Assembly: GCA_002434245.1 (NCBI GenBank)
Contig: DJJR01000031.1
Coordinates: 98,168-162,167, forward strand
Source of the DNA: Pelosinus fermentans
Lineage (GTDB): Bacteria; Bacillota; Negativicutes; DSM-13327
Direction: 5' to 3'
Length of the DNA: 64,000 nucleotides
The notes beneath the pieces were generated by a model. That model searched no databases and had not been told where the DNA came from. It saw only the letters and a list, made by a program, of their open reading frames with translations. The position numbers and the translations under genes are program-made. Positions 57,061 through 64,000 of this stretch are shown here, piece by piece. The first letter of the stretch is position 1; each line of letters opens with the position of its first letter.

Positions 57061-57111
57061 GGGGGCGTGGGGTTCGCCATTAAATCTGCTGATGCAGTAA
57101 TGACTCCTACC
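57061..57111 (+). ncRNA. Fluoride riboswitch (crcB motif) aptamer
   Basis: GGCG-TGGGGTTC-GCC, an AAA-containing joining strand, a CTGC/GCAG hairpin and TAATGACTCCTAC match the conserved elements of the crcB motif. GGGGTT can pair with GACTCC as the pseudoknot. One base of the usual GATGG is missing. The pseudoknot strand is also the 5' arm of the next terminator, giving a ligand-on logic. No plus-strand gene follows. Confidence 0.72.
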
Positions 57112-57138
57112 AATATATTGGTAGGAGTCTATTTTTTT
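57102..57138 (+). terminator. Expression-platform terminator of the fluoride riboswitch
   Basis: GACTCCTACCAATA pairs perfectly with TATTGGTAGGAGTC and is followed by TATTTTTTT. It also lies just past the stop of the convergent minus-strand gene. Confidence 0.9.
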
Positions 57139-57153
57139 GACAATAAACGCATC

Positions 57154-57495
57154 TTATATAGTTACAGCTGTGGTTTGAGTAATTGGGATGAGCGGGGGAA
57201 GATTTGCAATGAAATCTTTGGCGATTTGGGCAATATCCTGAGGAAGTCCTATATCGGGATAATTGTTTATCGTATACGATTGTAATGCCTTTAATGTCTC
57301 AGGTGTGATAACAAGTACAGGTGCTGTGGCAACAGTTGGAACCGCAGATGTGGGAGTAAGAGGAGGAGTGGAAGCTGTAGGAGTGATTTCATTGGAAACA
57401 ACTACATTCATAGCATTACCAGGGTTCATAAGGATGGGAAGATTTGAGAAAATGAAAAACTCTAAAGTATCTTGAAAATCAGATTTTAAAGTCAA
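57154..57495 (-). CDS. Hypothetical protein with Thr/Pro-rich linker
   Basis: The product (up to 113 aa) reads MTLKSDFQDTLEFF at the start, then a Thr/Pro/Ala-rich linker (TPTASTPPLTPTSAVPT) and a C-terminal segment with ETLKALQSYTINNYPDIGLP and AKDFIANLPPLIP. The likely start is TTG at 57495 with AAGGGAAGTG upstream. I recognise no family. Its composition is more protein-like than the overlapping plus-strand frames, but it remains uncertain. Confidence 0.5.
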   Translation of the reverse strand: MTLKSDFQDTLEFFIFSNLPILMNPGNAMNVVVSNEITPTASTPPLTPTSAVPTVATAPVLVITPETLKALQSYTINNYPDIGLPQDIAQIAKDFIANLPPLIPITQTTAVTI

Positions 57496-57784
57496 GATAA
57501 CACTTCCCTTACATTTTAAGCATTCTAGTACCTCATCTGCGTTAAAACTATAGATAATTTAGCGAGGATTTTTTTGACCTGCAAGGCAGCGACAACAAAG
57601 CATGACGGAAAAAGAATGCTAAAGTGGCAGCGCTTTTAATGCAGAGAAGGTACTAGGCTGTTTATAGTATGAAAGAACGGAGAATATGGTACATAGCAGA
57701 CCGCCCAAATTGAGAGATTCTATTATTTTTTTAACGAAGTAAAAGGAATTTGAGGAAAAATGTCGAAAAATAGAAGAAAATACC
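57496..57784. repeat. Intergenic region with a 23-base inverted repeat
   Basis: Arms at 57525-57547 (CTAGTACCTCATCTGCGTTA...) and 57634-57656 match as complements at 20 of 23 bases, enclosing about 86 bases. A second nested pair (AGCATTCT and AGAATGCT) is also present. It may be a relic of a small mobile element. No open frame is credible. Confidence 0.5.
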
Positions 57785-57864
57785 ATAATGAGCAAACCGG
57801 CCTAAAGGTGGGGACGCAAAGCCATGGGTCTAAGGATGTTACATCTATGATTGCCAAGTTGCAT
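57785..57864 (+). ncRNA. Cyclic di-GMP-I (GEMM) riboswitch aptamer
   Basis: GCAAACCGGCCTAAAGGTGG, GGACGCAAAGCC, ATGGGTC and a closing ATGATTGCC follow the GEMM-I consensus in order and spacing. It lies upstream of a chemoreceptor gene, a very common target of this class. Confidence 0.93.
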
Positions 57865-57901
57865 CGTTTGTTGATTATGATGTAACTTGGCAATCTTTTA
57901 T
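57849..57901 (+). terminator. Expression-platform terminator of the c-di-GMP riboswitch
   Basis: GATTGCCAAGTTGCATC pairs with GATGTAACTTGGCAATC, followed by TTTTA. Its 5' arm overlaps the 3' end of the aptamer. Confidence 0.88.
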
Positions 57902-57964
57902 ATTGAGGCACTTATTTCAGTATTTTATTTATTGGAATGTTAGGAGAGAGGAGAGGGCGTATAT

Positions 57965-59932
57965 ATGAAATTAAAAATGAAATTTTTAATGATGGTGGCG
58001 ATTACGAGTCTGGTCTTATTAGTAGCTACGACGATGGGGTATTTTTATGCGAAAAGTCAGGTAGAGGAAAATATTAAGAATGAAATGTTCTCAGTTGCCA
58101 ATACCTATTCAACTCAATTAGACGGCTGGTTATTGGCGAAGGCGCAAACCGCAGTGACAACAAGTGAGAATATTCGAGTTGTGTTAGGTGACAAGGAAAT
58201 CCCGGTTTCTTTTGTACAAAACTACAAAGCAGATTCTAGTTTACTGGATCTATATGCCGGATTAGAAGATGGTAAAATGATTGATGGTTCAGGAACGACA
58301 CTGCCTGAAGGGTATGATCCCCGTAAGCGTGGGTGGTATCAGCAAACAAAAGAGAAAAATAAACTAATCTTTACGGATGCATATGTTGATGCATTTACCA
58401 AAAAATATATTGTGTCCGCAGGGGTACCATTAAAAAATGAAGCAGGAAATTTTCGCGGTGTTGTTGGGATTGATATAGCCCTGGATTTACTGAGTGAAAA
58501 GATCAAAGACGTTAAGGTAAATGAAAAAGGGTATGGCACCATTATTGATCAGCAGGGGATTATTTTAGCTCATCCGGATGCTGCCCAAGTTTCAAAGAAC
58601 ATTCATGAAGATCCTGTATTGCAAAAATTTGCAAAAGAAATGCTCGCCCAGGATAAAGGTATGCAAACCTATGAGGTAAACGGAGCAGAAAAGTTAATGA
58701 TTTATACCAAGATTCCTGCTACTGGCTGGACAATGGGGATCACCGTTGACGTAAAAGATGTGTATGGTCAGGTCACGGCTTTAGGATATCAATTTGGACT
58801 AACTGCTTTGCTTGGCATCTTATTGTCAGCGGCTGCTTCTTGGAGATTGTCTAGTGGAATCACCAAGAATATTGCAATCTTATCTCAATCTGCACAACGT
58901 CTGGCTGGAGGAGATCTTTCGGAACAAAACCTTACAATTCAGACAAAGGATGAGATTGGCCAACTTGCTGCAGATTTTTCTACTATGGCAGAAAATCTGC
59001 GTAATCTAATTAGGGCGATCGCTCAAACCGCAGAACATGTAGCTGCTTCATCAGAAGAACTTACAGCCAGCGCAGAACAATCTGCCCATGCATCTACTCA
59101 AGTGGCTGCCTCAATTACGGAGGTAGCACAGGGGGCGGAATTGCAGCTGCAAGCAATCAATGGAACTTCTGCGGCTGTTGAGGATATGTCGGCAAGTATA
59201 CAGTGCGTTGTCACAAATGCTGCAACCGTTAATGTGACTTCAGAAGAGGCTGCAGCGGCTGCAGGCCAGGGAAGTAAAGCCGTTTTCAATGCTGTAAACC
59301 AAATGAACATTATTGAGAAAACGATTTCAGGATCTGCAGGAGTCGTAGTCAAGTTAGGGGAACGATCAAAAGAGATTGGACAAATTGTAGATACTATTTC
59401 AGGAATTGCAGGGCAAACTAACTTGCTGGCCTTAAATGCGGCTATTGAGGCGGCACGTGCTGGTGAACAAGGACGGGGATTTGCTGTTGTAGCAGAAGAA
59501 GTGCGGAAATTAGCAGAACAATCCCAGCAGGCGGCTAAAAAAATTGCGGATATGATTAATGAAATTCAAGCAGATACAGATGAAGCTGTAGTAACGATGA
59601 AGGATGGGACAAGAGAAGTTGGGATTGGCAATGAAGTTGTAAGCGCTGCAGGTGCAGCTTTTAAACAGATTGAATTGCTTATTGGTCAGGTAGCCAGTCA
59701 AGTATATCAGATAACCGATTCCATCGGACAAATGAAGACTGGCAGTCAAAGAATTGTTACTGCTGTACAGGATATTGAAAGTATTATGAAAAATACTTCT
59801 GGCGAAACACAAAGCATCTCAGCAGCGACAGAAGAGCAGTCAGCATCCATGCAGGAAATCGCTTCTTCCAGTCATGCATTAGCTGACATGGCAGCAGAAT
59901 TGCAACAAGAAATTAGGAAGTTCTCCATATAA
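57965..59932 (+). CDS. Methyl-accepting chemotaxis protein with dCache sensor
   Basis: The product (655 aa) has an N-terminal membrane helix (about 7-27), an extracytoplasmic dCache domain (DPRKRGWYQQTKEKN, SAGVPLKNEAGNFRGVVGID), a second helix (about 275-297), HAMP, and a cytoplasmic signalling hairpin with the invariant tip IAGQTNLLALNAAIEAARAG. It senses small extracellular ligands and signals to CheA. GAGAGGAGAGGG precedes the ATG. Expression is set by the c-di-GMP riboswitch upstream. Confidence 0.95.
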   Translation: MKLKMKFLMMVAITSLVLLVATTMGYFYAKSQVEENIKNEMFSVANTYSTQLDGWLLAKAQTAVTTSENIRVVLGDKEIPVSFVQNYKADSSLLDLYAGLEDGKMIDGSGTTLPEGYDPRKRGWYQQTKEKNKLIFTDAYVDAFTKKYIVSAGVPLKNEAGNFRGVVGIDIALDLLSEKIKDVKVNEKGYGTIIDQQGIILAHPDAAQVSKNIHEDPVLQKFAKEMLAQDKGMQTYEVNGAEKLMIYTKIPATGWTMGITVDVKDVYGQVTALGYQFGLTALLGILLSAAASWRLSSGITKNIAILSQSAQRLAGGDLSEQNLTIQTKDEIGQLAADFSTMAENLRNLIRAIAQTAEHVAASSEELTASAEQSAHASTQVAASITEVAQGAELQLQAINGTSAAVEDMSASIQCVVTNAATVNVTSEEAAAAAGQGSKAVFNAVNQMNIIEKTISGSAGVVVKLGERSKEIGQIVDTISGIAGQTNLLALNAAIEAARAGEQGRGFAVVAEEVRKLAEQSQQAAKKIADMINEIQADTDEAVVTMKDGTREVGIGNEVVSAAGAAFKQIELLIGQVASQVYQITDSIGQMKTGSQRIVTAVQDIESIMKNTSGETQSISAATEEQSASMQEIASSSHALADMAAELQQEIRKFSI

Positions 59933-59959
59933 GATTAATTTTATAAAAAAACTGGTATA

Positions 59960-60001
59960 AAGGGATATTCAGAGTCTATGAGAATCTGAATATCCCTTTT
60001 T
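59960..60001 (+). terminator. Terminator after the chemoreceptor gene
   Basis: AGGGATATTCAGA pairs with TCTGAATATCCCT, followed by TTTTG. Confidence 0.88.
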
Positions 60002-60013
60002 GAGGAAAGAATG

Positions 60014-60048
60014 ATTGAACCGCAGAGATGCAGAGGGCGCTGAGGTTC
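60014..60048. repeat. Single-arm copy of the CCGCAGAGACGCAGAGG repeat
   Basis: GAACCGCAGAGATGCAGAGG and GCGCTGAGGTTC match the left arm of the repeat at 25590. It would be translated as MNRRDAEGAE if the upstream start of the GntR frame were used, which is why that start is rejected. Confidence 0.7.
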
Positions 60049-60100
60049 GATTCAACTTATATGTTTTAACGAAAGCGTCAGTATTTTTTTGGAATCTCAT

Positions 60101-60145
60101 AATAATACTATCGAAAGTACATTGTATACAATCGATAGTATTATT
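60101..60145. promoter_or_regulatory. Nested palindromes, candidate GntR operator
   Basis: AATAATACTATCGA (60101-60114) and its exact complement TCGATAGTATTATT (60132-60145) enclose the perfect palindrome ATTGTATACAAT (60121-60132). TTGTATACAA-like sites are typical for FCD-type GntR regulators, and the gene just downstream encodes one. Confidence 0.6.
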
Positions 60146-60227
60146 TACTGTATTGGCAGAGAAGCGTATAATAAAGAAAAGATTTTCGAAAATCGAAATT
60201 AAATTTGATACATGTTATAATAATGCT

Positions 60228-60887
60228 ATGAAAAATAATAATTATAAAACAAATACAATCTCACATCGCAGCATACCTACTGCTATTACAGAAGCTCTTC
60301 GTGAAAGGATTTTAAATGGTGATCTGCAGGGGGGAATGCAGTTAAAACAAGAAGAATTAGCTCTGCAGTTCAATGTAAGCATGAGTGCCTTGCGGGAAGC
60401 ACTAAAAAATTTGGAAGCGGAGGATTTAGTAAAATTCTATCCTAACAGGGGAGCAATTGTAAGTGAATTGAATGCAGAGGAAGCAAGAGAAATATTTGAT
60501 ATTCGCCATTTTCTTGAAATCGGTGCATTAGAGTTATCGGTTCCTCAGTTAACCACAATGGACTTGGAAGAAGCAACGATAGTTTTAATGCAGCTAGAGA
60601 ATGAGAGGAATAGCAGTCAATGGGGTGAGTTAAATAAACAGTTTCATGAAATTTTATATCGGCAGGCAAGACGGCCCCGCTTACTGAAACTAATTCAAGT
60701 CATGCATAATAACGTTGAGCGCTATATGCGCTTGTATCTTGTATCAATGAATTATCAGCTCACCTCTCAAAAACAGCATTGGGATTTACTTAATGCTTGT
60801 AAGAACAAGGATGTTAAATTAGCTAAGAAAATACTAAGAAAGCATATGGCTGATGCCAGTGAGCGTTTATCGGAGTTTCTATCTTAA
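60228..60887 (+). CDS. GntR-family regulator (FadR/FCD subfamily)
   Basis: The product (219 aa) has a winged helix (LKQEELALQFNVSMSALREA, PNRGAIVS) and an all-helical FCD ligand domain with FDIRHFLEIGALELS and LNKQFHEILYRQARRPRL. ATG 60228 is preferred because the longer frame begins in a repeat; the ribosome site is weak. The glycyl-radical enzyme gene starts 25 bases after its stop, so it probably controls that operon and itself. Confidence 0.88.
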   Translation: MKNNNYKTNTISHRSIPTAITEALRERILNGDLQGGMQLKQEELALQFNVSMSALREALKNLEAEDLVKFYPNRGAIVSELNAEEAREIFDIRHFLEIGALELSVPQLTTMDLEEATIVLMQLENERNSSQWGELNKQFHEILYRQARRPRLLKLIQVMHNNVERYMRLYLVSMNYQLTSQKQHWDLLNACKNKDVKLAKKILRKHMADASERLSEFLS

Positions 60888-60912
60888 CTATTTTTTGATA
60901 GGAGGCAGCAAA

Positions 60913-63282
60913 ATGTCCAGTCACAGAATTGAAAAATTTAAACAATCCTATATTCATTCTAAACCTTCGATCAGTATTCATCGGGCGGTGGCTTTTACTC
61001 AATCCCACAAGGAAACAGAGGGTAAATCGGTGATTATTCGAAGAGCAAAAGCATTTCATGCTGTATGCAGCAGTATTCCAATCACTATTTTTGATAATGA
61101 GCTCATTATAGGATCAATTGGCGAATTTCAAAGATCAGGAATTGTCTGCCCAGAATACTCCTGGAAATGGGTTGAACAGGAAATGGATTCTTTTAGTACT
61201 CGGAGCCAAGATCAATATCAGATTAACGAAGGAGACAAAGAGATCCTTCTAAGAGAGGTCTTTCCTTACTGGCGGGGCAAATCACTGGAAGAAACATTCC
61301 TATTACGAATTAATGACGAAACAGCCAAGCTTTTAATTGATACAGGGGTTATTGATAATGACTCCAAGTGGAGGAGCGCAGTTGGTGAAATTACTGCGGA
61401 CTATCAAGATATTGTTTTCAAAAAAGGTTTTGAGGAACTAAAGAGGCAGGCAGCAAATCGTATACAAGAGTTAGAGCCGGTCACAAAAGAGGCGCTGGAA
61501 AAAATTGATTTTTACAAAGCCGCTGTCTTAGTTTGTGACGGTATTATTACTTTTGCTCACCGCTATTCCGATAAAGCATTGGAATTGGCAGAAGAGGAGA
61601 GAGATTCCAAACGGAAAAACGAACTTTTGGAAGTGGCACGAATCTGCAGAAAAGTTCCGCAGTATCCTCCTGAGACCTTTCATGAAGCAATTCAAATGGT
61701 TTGGTTTACACAGCTAGGTTCTATACTGTCAGAGAATTCATTAGCTCTCAATTTGGGCAGATTTGATCAATATATGTATCCTTTTTTTGCCCATGATGTA
61801 AAAGCAGGGATTATCAATGAAGTGCAGGCACAAGAATTAATCGAATCCCTTTGGTTGAAACTTTCTCAATGGGTCTGGGCCATTTCAAGCAATACGGCTC
61901 AATTTTTTGCGGGTTACAATTCGTTTCAGAATTTAACTATCGGCGGAAGAACGAGAGATGGTAAAGATGCAACCAACGAACTTTCGTACATGTGCTTAAA
62001 AGCTACGGAGAACGTGAAAACGCATCAGCCTGGACTTAGTGTACGCATTCATCCGGACAGTCCTGATGAATTTCTGTTGGCGGTATGCGATCTTATTAGT
62101 GTCGGAACTGGATTCCCGGCAGTTCACAATGATCGGGTTGGTTCCCAGATGCTCTTGGCTGCAGGATTATCGCCGGAGGATGCACGGGACTGGAGTAATT
62201 GCGGCTGTGTAGTACCCCATTTTAGAAAAGTTGGGGAATGGACCTCAGCGGTTAATCTGAATTTAGCTGCTGCGATTGAATATGCCCTAAACAGCGGAAA
62301 AAGCCGGATCACCGGCAACGTAATGGGACTTGTGGAAAAAGAAATTACTGGGTTTAAGAGTTATGAAGAGGTTAAAGAAGCTTTTTTGCGACAACTTTCT
62401 CATTTGATTAAGCATTCTGTCATCGGAACGGTAACTGCTCAGCAGATACATGCGGAAATGGTGCCTCGCCCCTATCTCTCGATGCTCGTAGATGGTTGTA
62501 TGGAAAAAGGTGTTGATTTGAGTAAAGGGGGAGCCAAATATAATGTTGGCCCTGTCATTACTGGAATTGGAGTAGCTGATGTTGCTAATTCTCTGCTGGT
62601 TATCAAAAAGTTGATTTTTGAAGAAAAGAAATATACCTTAGAAGAGTTGGGCAAAGCATTAGCTGTCAACTGGACGGGGTATGAAGAAATGAGAAAAGAT
62701 GCACTGGCTTGTCCTAAGTATGGTAATGATGAAGATGAAGTTGACAGTATTGCTGTAGAAATTACTGATTTTTATAATAAAGAAATTAAATCCTATAAGG
62801 ATTATTTTGGATCGCCATTTAATTCTGCATTTATGGGGATTTCCAATTACATTCCTGCGGGAAGTATTATGGGTGCAACCCCTGACGGCAGGAAATCCAT
62901 GACTCCTTTAACAGAAGGGGTATCACCTCATGCTGGTACGGATATTACCAGTCCAACGGCTGTAATGCGGTCTGCTGCTAAAATCAATCATGATGTACAT
63001 TCCGGAGGTACTCTGCTGAATGTTAAGTTTTCGCCAGACCTGTTAAAGACACAGAGGGACAAAAAGAACCTTGCTTCGATCATTCGCGCCTATTTTTCTC
63101 TTGGTGCATTTCATGTTCAATTTAACGTTATTTCCACGGAAATATTACGAAAAGCGCAAGAGCAGCCAAATGATTATAAAGACTTGCTGGTTAGGGTGGC
63201 AGGTTATAGTACACAATTTGTTAACCTTTCCAGGGAAGCGCAAGATGCAATCATCGAAAGAACAACCTATGAAAGTCTATAG
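60913..63282 (+). CDS. Glycyl-radical enzyme (PFL/diol-dehydratase-like) with atypical active site
   Basis: The product (789 aa) has the C-terminal glycyl-radical motif RVAGYS (G764) and the thiyl cysteine in NCGCVVP (C432). Most dehydratases, decarboxylases and C-N/C-S lyases of the family read GCVE, placing a catalytic glutamate two residues after the cysteine; here that residue is valine. GGRTRDGKDATNELS and GTGFPAVHND are family blocks. It is oxygen-sensitive and needs the activase encoded next. GGAGG is seven bases before ATG 60913. The reaction is not assigned; a fumarate-adding or new GRE class are both possible. Confidence 0.9.
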   Translation: MSSHRIEKFKQSYIHSKPSISIHRAVAFTQSHKETEGKSVIIRRAKAFHAVCSSIPITIFDNELIIGSIGEFQRSGIVCPEYSWKWVEQEMDSFSTRSQDQYQINEGDKEILLREVFPYWRGKSLEETFLLRINDETAKLLIDTGVIDNDSKWRSAVGEITADYQDIVFKKGFEELKRQAANRIQELEPVTKEALEKIDFYKAAVLVCDGIITFAHRYSDKALELAEEERDSKRKNELLEVARICRKVPQYPPETFHEAIQMVWFTQLGSILSENSLALNLGRFDQYMYPFFAHDVKAGIINEVQAQELIESLWLKLSQWVWAISSNTAQFFAGYNSFQNLTIGGRTRDGKDATNELSYMCLKATENVKTHQPGLSVRIHPDSPDEFLLAVCDLISVGTGFPAVHNDRVGSQMLLAAGLSPEDARDWSNCGCVVPHFRKVGEWTSAVNLNLAAAIEYALNSGKSRITGNVMGLVEKEITGFKSYEEVKEAFLRQLSHLIKHSVIGTVTAQQIHAEMVPRPYLSMLVDGCMEKGVDLSKGGAKYNVGPVITGIGVADVANSLLVIKKLIFEEKKYTLEELGKALAVNWTGYEEMRKDALACPKYGNDEDEVDSIAVEITDFYNKEIKSYKDYFGSPFNSAFMGISNYIPAGSIMGATPDGRKSMTPLTEGVSPHAGTDITSPTAVMRSAAKINHDVHSGGTLLNVKFSPDLLKTQRDKKNLASIIRAYFSLGAFHVQFNVISTEILRKAQEQPNDYKDLLVRVAGYSTQFVNLSREAQDAIIERTTYESL

Positions 63283-63291
63283 TGTGATCCT

Positions 63292-64000
63292 ATGAAGGAT
63301 AGTGATCGGATTGCTGGCAATGTATTTCAAATTCAGCGATGGTCAGTTCACGATGGTGATGGAATTCGAAGTACTGTTTTTCTAAAAGGATGTCCTTTAC
63401 GATGCAAATGGTGTGCTAACCCTGAATCTTGGAATCCCAATTCTGAAATTTTATACTTTCGTGATCGATGTACAGGATGTGCACAATGTTCCTTGGCTTG
63501 TAATCATCAGGCAATTCTAAGGGATGGGGGTATTCCTCTTTTTTTTGCCAGAGAGAAATGCTGCTCTTGTGGTGAGTGCTGTGAAGTCTGCCCCAATGGG
63601 GCAAGAAAGAAGATCGGAGCCTTAATGACAGTAGAGGAAGTCATTAAAATTATTAAGCGAGACAGCATTTTCTACCGGGAATCAAAAGGGGGAGTTACCT
63701 TTTCCGGGGGAGAGCCATTTGCTCAAAGTGAGTTTTTGAGAGAACTGGTTTTAGCTTGTAAAAGGCTTGCAATTGATACTGCGGTTGAAACCAGCGGATA
63801 TTTTGAGTGGAAAGATGCAGAAGATAGTGTTAAAGAATTAGATACTGTATTTATAGACATTAAACATATGGATGAAGAAGTTCATAAAAGGCTGACTGGC
63901 GTTAGTAATCGGAAAATCCTTGAGAATGTTATTAGAATCTCTCAGAAACATCATGAGGTTATCGTTCGTGTACCTTTAATCAGCGGGGTGAATGATGATC
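63292..64000 (+). CDS. Glycyl-radical enzyme activating enzyme (radical SAM), 3' truncated by window edge
   Basis: The visible 236 residues start MKDSDRIAGNVFQIQRWSVH. FLKGCPLRCKWC gives the CxxxCxxC radical-SAM motif, followed by a two-cluster ferredoxin insert (CTGCAQCSLAC, CSCGECCEVCPNG), then SGGEPF. This insert is typical of activases for diol-dehydratase-like and related GREs, not of pyruvate formate-lyase activase. The ATG lies 9 bases after the GRE stop. The C-terminus is beyond the window. Confidence 0.93.
   Translation, partial: MKDSDRIAGNVFQIQRWSVHDGDGIRSTVFLKGCPLRCKWCANPESWNPNSEILYFRDRCTGCAQCSLACNHQAILRDGGIPLFFAREKCCSCGECCEVCPNGARKKIGALMTVEEVIKIIKRDSIFYRESKGGVTFSGGEPFAQSEFLRELVLACKRLAIDTAVETSGYFEWKDAEDSVKELDTVFIDIKHMDEEVHKRLTGVSNRKILENVIRISQKHHEVIVRVPLISGVNDD

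Noticed and set aside
57067..57285. Plus-strand frame as the fluoride-riboswitch target
   Set aside because: It starts within the aptamer and crosses the terminator; its sequence is not like CrcB or CLC-F.
60015..60227. N-terminal extension of the GntR protein
   Set aside because: It begins inside a dispersed repeat and crosses the candidate operator; the helix-turn-helix domain starts after ATG 60228.

Overview
The window reads as a chromosomal segment of a low-GC, spore-former-type Firmicute with an outer membrane, most likely a Negativicutes member of the Sporomusaceae (Pelosinus/Sporomusa-like). That placement is inferred. The sequence shows strong AGGAGG-type ribosome sites, frequent TTG/GTG starts, split gcvPA/gcvPB, a CIRCE element, many Firmicute riboswitches, a small beta-barrel outer-membrane protein, an RND efflux pump and KinA-like orphan histidine kinases. 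No rRNA, tRNA, CRISPR array, intact insertion sequence or prophage was recognised.

Layout. (1) 1-9.8 kb: one long operon for glycine cleavage (gcvT, gcvH, gcvPA, gcvPB), lipoyl-cofactor assembly (two radical-SAM proteins resembling the split lipoyl synthase LipS1/LipS2, plus a LipM-type octanoyltransferase), dihydrolipoamide dehydrogenase and glyA. The first bases look like the 3' half of a glycine-riboswitch terminator. (2) 9.8-10.5 kb: glpF on the minus strand. (3) 10.8-18.3 kb: a sulfur operon with a NrtA/SsuA-type ABC transporter, short AprA and AprB (APS reductase) and CysD/CysN (ATP sulfurylase). It is bracketed by two near-identical short RNA leader/terminator elements that I cannot assign to a known class. 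(4) 18.4-27.2 kb: mixed housekeeping and transport genes: hydrolase, thioesterase, a CaCA exchanger behind a yybP-ykoY Mn2+ riboswitch, DJ-1/PfpI, an outer-membrane protein, CsaA, FabF, AraC and an AEC permease. (5) 28.3-34.7 kb: a 2-keto-3-deoxy sugar-acid operon (Fe-dependent dehydrogenase, two DgoK-like kinases, ACS-family MFS permease, KDPG-type aldolase, IclR). (6) 34.8-36.9 kb: htpG with a perfect CIRCE operator.

(7) 37-42.2 kb: two paralogous membrane histidine kinases flank a protein fusing a FeeM/autoinducer-synthase-like GNAT domain to a cyclic-nucleotide-binding domain. This looks like a self-contained signalling locus and is the strongest candidate for an undescribed system. (8) 42.6-50.3 kb: LysR, a ComB-like phosphatase, two L,D-transpeptidases, nitroreductase, glycerol kinase, and a DUF3311/sodium-solute symporter pair behind a short attenuator-like leader. 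(9) 50.5-57 kb: an SMR pair, one member with an in-frame TGA at codon 3, with its TetR, then a second TetR with an RND pump. Matching palindromic operators are visible for both regulators. (10) 57-60 kb: an apparently orphan fluoride riboswitch, a small hypothetical gene, and a c-di-GMP-I riboswitch ahead of a dCache chemoreceptor. (11) 60.1 kb to the end: a GntR regulator, a glycyl-radical enzyme with an atypical GCVV active-site motif, and its activating enzyme, which runs off the window.

The window is unusually rich in cis-acting RNA: glycine riboswitch tail, Mn2+, fluoride and c-di-GMP riboswitches, a twin unassigned leader, and an attenuator. All functional statements rest on reading the sequence and recalling family features; no database search was run.
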